Below are positions 62,237 through 64,000 of a stretch of 64,000 nt of DNA, piece after piece (positions within the stretch are counted from its first letter, which is position 1; each line of letters opens with the position of its first letter). The position numbers and the translations under genes were made by a program. The notes beneath the pieces were generated by a model. It had not been told where the DNA came from. It did not search any database and worked only from the letters and a program-made list of their open reading frames with translations. Source of the DNA: Pseudoselenomonas ruminis (GTDB taxonomy: Bacteria; Bacillota; Negativicutes; Selenomonadales; Selenomonadaceae); assembly GCF_008271295.1 (NCBI RefSeq), contig NZ_VTOY01000003.1:62001-126000 (forward strand), written 5' to 3'.

Positions 62237-62262
62237 ATCGTTAAACGGAAAGGGGTTTGTGC

Positions 62263-62781
62263 ATGAATACGGAAGAACGCCGGAGAAAATTGTTTGAACG
62301 CCTGAAGGAAGCGGAACAGCCGTTAACAGGAACCAAGCTGTCCCGGGAATTTGGCGTAAGCCGCCAGATTATTGTCGGAGATATCAGCATTCTGCGGGCG
62401 CAGGGCGTGCAGATTTTTGCTACGCCGCGGGGCTATATCCTGCCTCAGGAGCAGGGGCAGGCAAGCCAGATGGTAACCCTGGTATGCCGTCATGATGCCG
62501 AAGGAATGGAAAAGGAATTATTGGCGATTGTCGATAACGGTGGTGCTGTCCTGGATGTTATCGTGGAGCATCCGCTCTATGGACCGATTCGCGGCGACCT
62601 GCTGCTGGAAAATCGCCGGGATATCCGGGCGTTTCTGTCCAAAATGCAGAAGTGCCAGGCTAATCCACTGCTCGTCGTGACTGGCGGGGTTCACATGCAT
62701 ACCGTGCGGGTGCCGGATGAAGAAACGCTGCAGGCTATCCGTGACGATTTGCGTAAGCTCCACATTCTGATTGAGAATTGA
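62263..62781 (+). CDS. niaR: NAD-biosynthesis repressor NiaR
   Basis: 172 residues from ATG 62263 (GAAAGGGG upstream). The N-terminal HTH_11 (RRRKLFERLKEAEQPLTGTKLSREFGVSRQIIVGDISILRAQG) is followed by a 3H domain with the three conserved His (CRHDAEGMEKELLAI, VEHPLYGPIRGDL, GGVHMHTVRVPD), which bind metal. The 3H repressor NiaR senses nicotinate and represses niacin uptake and NAD synthesis genes. No nadABC or niaP gene is in this window. Confidence 0.9.
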   Translation: MNTEERRRKLFERLKEAEQPLTGTKLSREFGVSRQIIVGDISILRAQGVQIFATPRGYILPQEQGQASQMVTLVCRHDAEGMEKELLAIVDNGGAVLDVIVEHPLYGPIRGDLLLENRRDIRAFLSKMQKCQANPLLVVTGGVHMHTVRVPDEETLQAIRDDLRKLHILIEN

Positions 62782-62812
62782 CAGCGCTGAAAATGCAGAG
62801 AAATTCACGATA

Positions 62813-62841
62813 TTGCGTGACAATTCCCTTCGTAGTATAAT
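62813..62841 (+). promoter_or_regulatory. Promoter of the HD-domain gene
   Basis: -35 TTGCGT (62813-62818), 17-base spacer, -10 TATAAT (62836-62841), 46 bases before the ATG. Confidence 0.65.
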
Positions 62842-62887
62842 GTTTTCATGCAGTGTCCGGATGGGGTTATAGTAAGGAAGACGAGTA

Positions 62888-63688
62888 ATGGAAGAATTAC
62901 TGAAAAAAATGCATAGCTGGATGGACGATTATATGAAGCAGTTTGTCACCGATGACGAAGAAGTCATGCAGGGCATACGCATTAAGATGGTCCATACAGG
63001 ATACGTTACGGAAATCGCACGGGAACTGGCCCGGCATTTGAAGTTTCGTGAGCACGACGTTCAATTGGCTGAGGTCATGGGCCTGTTTCACGACGTGGGA
63101 CGATTCCGCCAGTACAGCCTATATAAGACCTTTAACGATGCGCAGTCCGAAGACCATGCAGACCTTGGCCTCAAGGTATTGACAGAGGAAATGCCTTATA
63201 TGGCGGAACTTTCGCCTGAAGACGAGACGTTGGTTCGCTTTGCCATCCGCAATCATAATAAGAAGGAAATCGAACCTACGGATGATTGGCGTAAGCTGGT
63301 TTTTGCGCGGCTGCTGCGCGATGCCGATAAGCTCGACATTTACCGTGTCCTTTCGCCTTATCTGGTACCGGAGGGGGCGCAAAAAGCGCCAAACTTTGTC
63401 CCCAGCGATGCCAGTCAGCTGGTAAGTCCGGACTTTGTCCGGGATTTTGCCGAGGGAAAACAGGCGGACTACCATCGTCTGCGGACGCATGGGGACCGGA
63501 AACTCGTACGGCTCATGTGGGTCTATGACATCAACTACAGCTGGACGCTTCGCAAGATGGTAGAGCGGGGGTATATTGACCTCATCATCAAGTACCTGCC
63601 GGAACAGGAAGGTCTGGAGGAAGGAATCCGCCGTCTGCGGAAATATGTTAAAGAAAAATGCGCGGCCGAAGACCGTGTGGAGTTATAA
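62888..63688 (+). CDS. HD-domain phosphohydrolase of unknown substrate
   Basis: 266 residues. Metal-binding HD motif in [14 protein letters not shown], with an upstream His in [16 protein letters not shown] and a downstream IRNHNKKE and [11 protein letters not shown], the latter Asp completing the site. No GYP or (p)ppGpp-synthetase segments, so not HD-GYP or RelA/SpoT. Related HD proteins hydrolyse nucleotides. It precedes glnS by 13 bp and may be co-transcribed. Confidence 0.85.
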   Translation: MEELLKKMHSWMDDYMKQFVTDDEEVMQGIRIKMVHTGYVTEIARELARHLKFREHDVQLAEVMGLFHDVGRFRQYSLYKTFNDAQSEDHADLGLKVLTEEMPYMAELSPEDETLVRFAIRNHNKKEIEPTDDWRKLVFARLLRDADKLDIYRVLSPYLVPEGAQKAPNFVPSDASQLVSPDFVRDFAEGKQADYHRLRTHGDRKLVRLMWVYDINYSWTLRKMVERGYIDLIIKYLPEQEGLEEGIRRLRKYVKEKCAAEDRVEL

Positions 63689-63701
63689 AGGAGAGAATCA
63701 A

Positions 63702-64000
63702 ATGGCAGAGAATACGACGATCGCTTCCAATTTCATTCAGAATGCGATTGAGGAAGACCAGAAGAACGGAAAGTATACGGAAGGTATTCATACGCGTTTC
63801 CCACCTGAGCCGAATGGTTATCTCCATATCGGCCATGCAAAATCGATTTGCCTGAACTTCGGTCTGGCCGAGCACAATCATGGCCTTTGCAACCTTCGCT
63901 TCGATGATACGAATCCGACGAAGGAAGATACGGAGTATGTTGACTCGATTCAGGAAGATATCCATTGGCTTGGTTTTTCCTGGCAGAACCGCATGTTCTA
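63702..64000 (+). CDS. glnS: Glutaminyl-tRNA synthetase, 5' part (runs off the window)
   Basis: The first 99 codons only. ATG 63702 follows [24 protein letters not shown], then [23 protein letters not shown] with the class I HIGH motif, and [28 protein letters not shown] are typical of GlnRS, not of GltX, which has FAPSPTGxLHIG. It charges tRNA-Gln. Many Firmicutes lack it and use GatCAB, but it occurs in part of the Clostridia and Negativicutes. Confidence 0.92.
   Translation, partial: MAENTTIASNFIQNAIEEDQKNGKYTEGIHTRFPPEPNGYLHIGHAKSICLNFGLAEHNHGLCNLRFDDTNPTKEDTEYVDSIQEDIHWLGFSWQNRMF

Noticed and set aside
61948-62244. 98-codon frame across the tRNA cluster
   Set aside because: It runs through three tRNAs and their terminator; the translated peptide only reflects repeated tRNA sequence.
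1-64000. CRISPR array, prophage, toxin-antitoxin or restriction system
   Set aside because: No regularly spaced repeats, integrase, phage structural genes, methylase or toxin-antitoxin pair could be recognised anywhere in the window.

Overview
The window looks like core chromosome of a diderm Firmicute of the class Negativicutes, most likely Selenomonadaceae (Selenomonas, Mitsuokella or a relative). Typical Firmicutes features (CIRCE-controlled hrcA-grpE-dnaK-dnaJ, FloA, YqeY, NiaR, a paired GlgC/GlgD, NfnAB) occur beside a secreted protein that looks like a small outer-membrane beta-barrel. The species is an inference. Most of the window is of balanced base composition with compact coding on the + strand. 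The first ~1.7 kb is clearly AT-richer and reads like accessory DNA.

Layout: (1) 1-3.3 kb: an unknown exported protein, a clostripain-family (C11) protease cut off by an IS3-family element, and the element itself. (2) 3.3-9.3 kb: YigZ, an amino-acid permease, an SbmA/BacA-type ABC exporter, a Tat-exported amidase and two unknown membrane proteins. (3) 9.3-22 kb: a complete glycogen locus, glgC-glgD-glgP-glgB-glgA plus an amylase::MalQ fusion. It is preceded by a ~270-nt leader ending in a terminator-like hairpin, and hairpins lie in three of its intergenic gaps. GlgB carries an unusual ~185-residue Lys/Ala-rich, histone-H1-like tail with an AT-hook-like motif. (4) 22-32 kb: an HD-GYP protein, a polar amino-acid ABC transporter, a cell-wall amidase, and a cluster encoding a SEC-C protein, a MATE exporter, a TPR protein and a papain-like protease. 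(5) 32-46.9 kb: rpsT, lepA, hemW, a polysaccharide deacetylase, a serine penicillin-recognising-type enzyme, the heat-shock operon running into prmA-rsmE-mtaB, then a HIT protein, rpsU and yqeY. (6) 47-54.9 kb: a beta-barrel-like protein, nfeD-floA with an unknown third gene, a polyprenyl synthase, a Tat translocase set, and a UbiD/UbiA pair that fits menaquinone synthesis. (7) 54.9-60.7 kb: folD, fhs, a short MetF-like protein and nfnAB, a one-carbon and NADPH-balance block. (8) 60.7-64 kb: an exonuclease, a DUF523 protein, tRNA-Asn/Glu/Val, niaR, an HD-domain protein and the start of glnS.

The glycogen locus covers the full polymer cycle: GlgC/GlgD make ADP-glucose, GlgA elongates, GlgB branches, GlgP phosphorolyses, and the fusion enzyme trims and rearranges the released oligosaccharides. 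No CRISPR array, prophage or recognised defence system was seen. The best candidates for something undescribed are the GlgB tail, the glgC leader and the third gene of the nfeD-floA group. Promoter, terminator and start-site calls rest on motif reading by eye.
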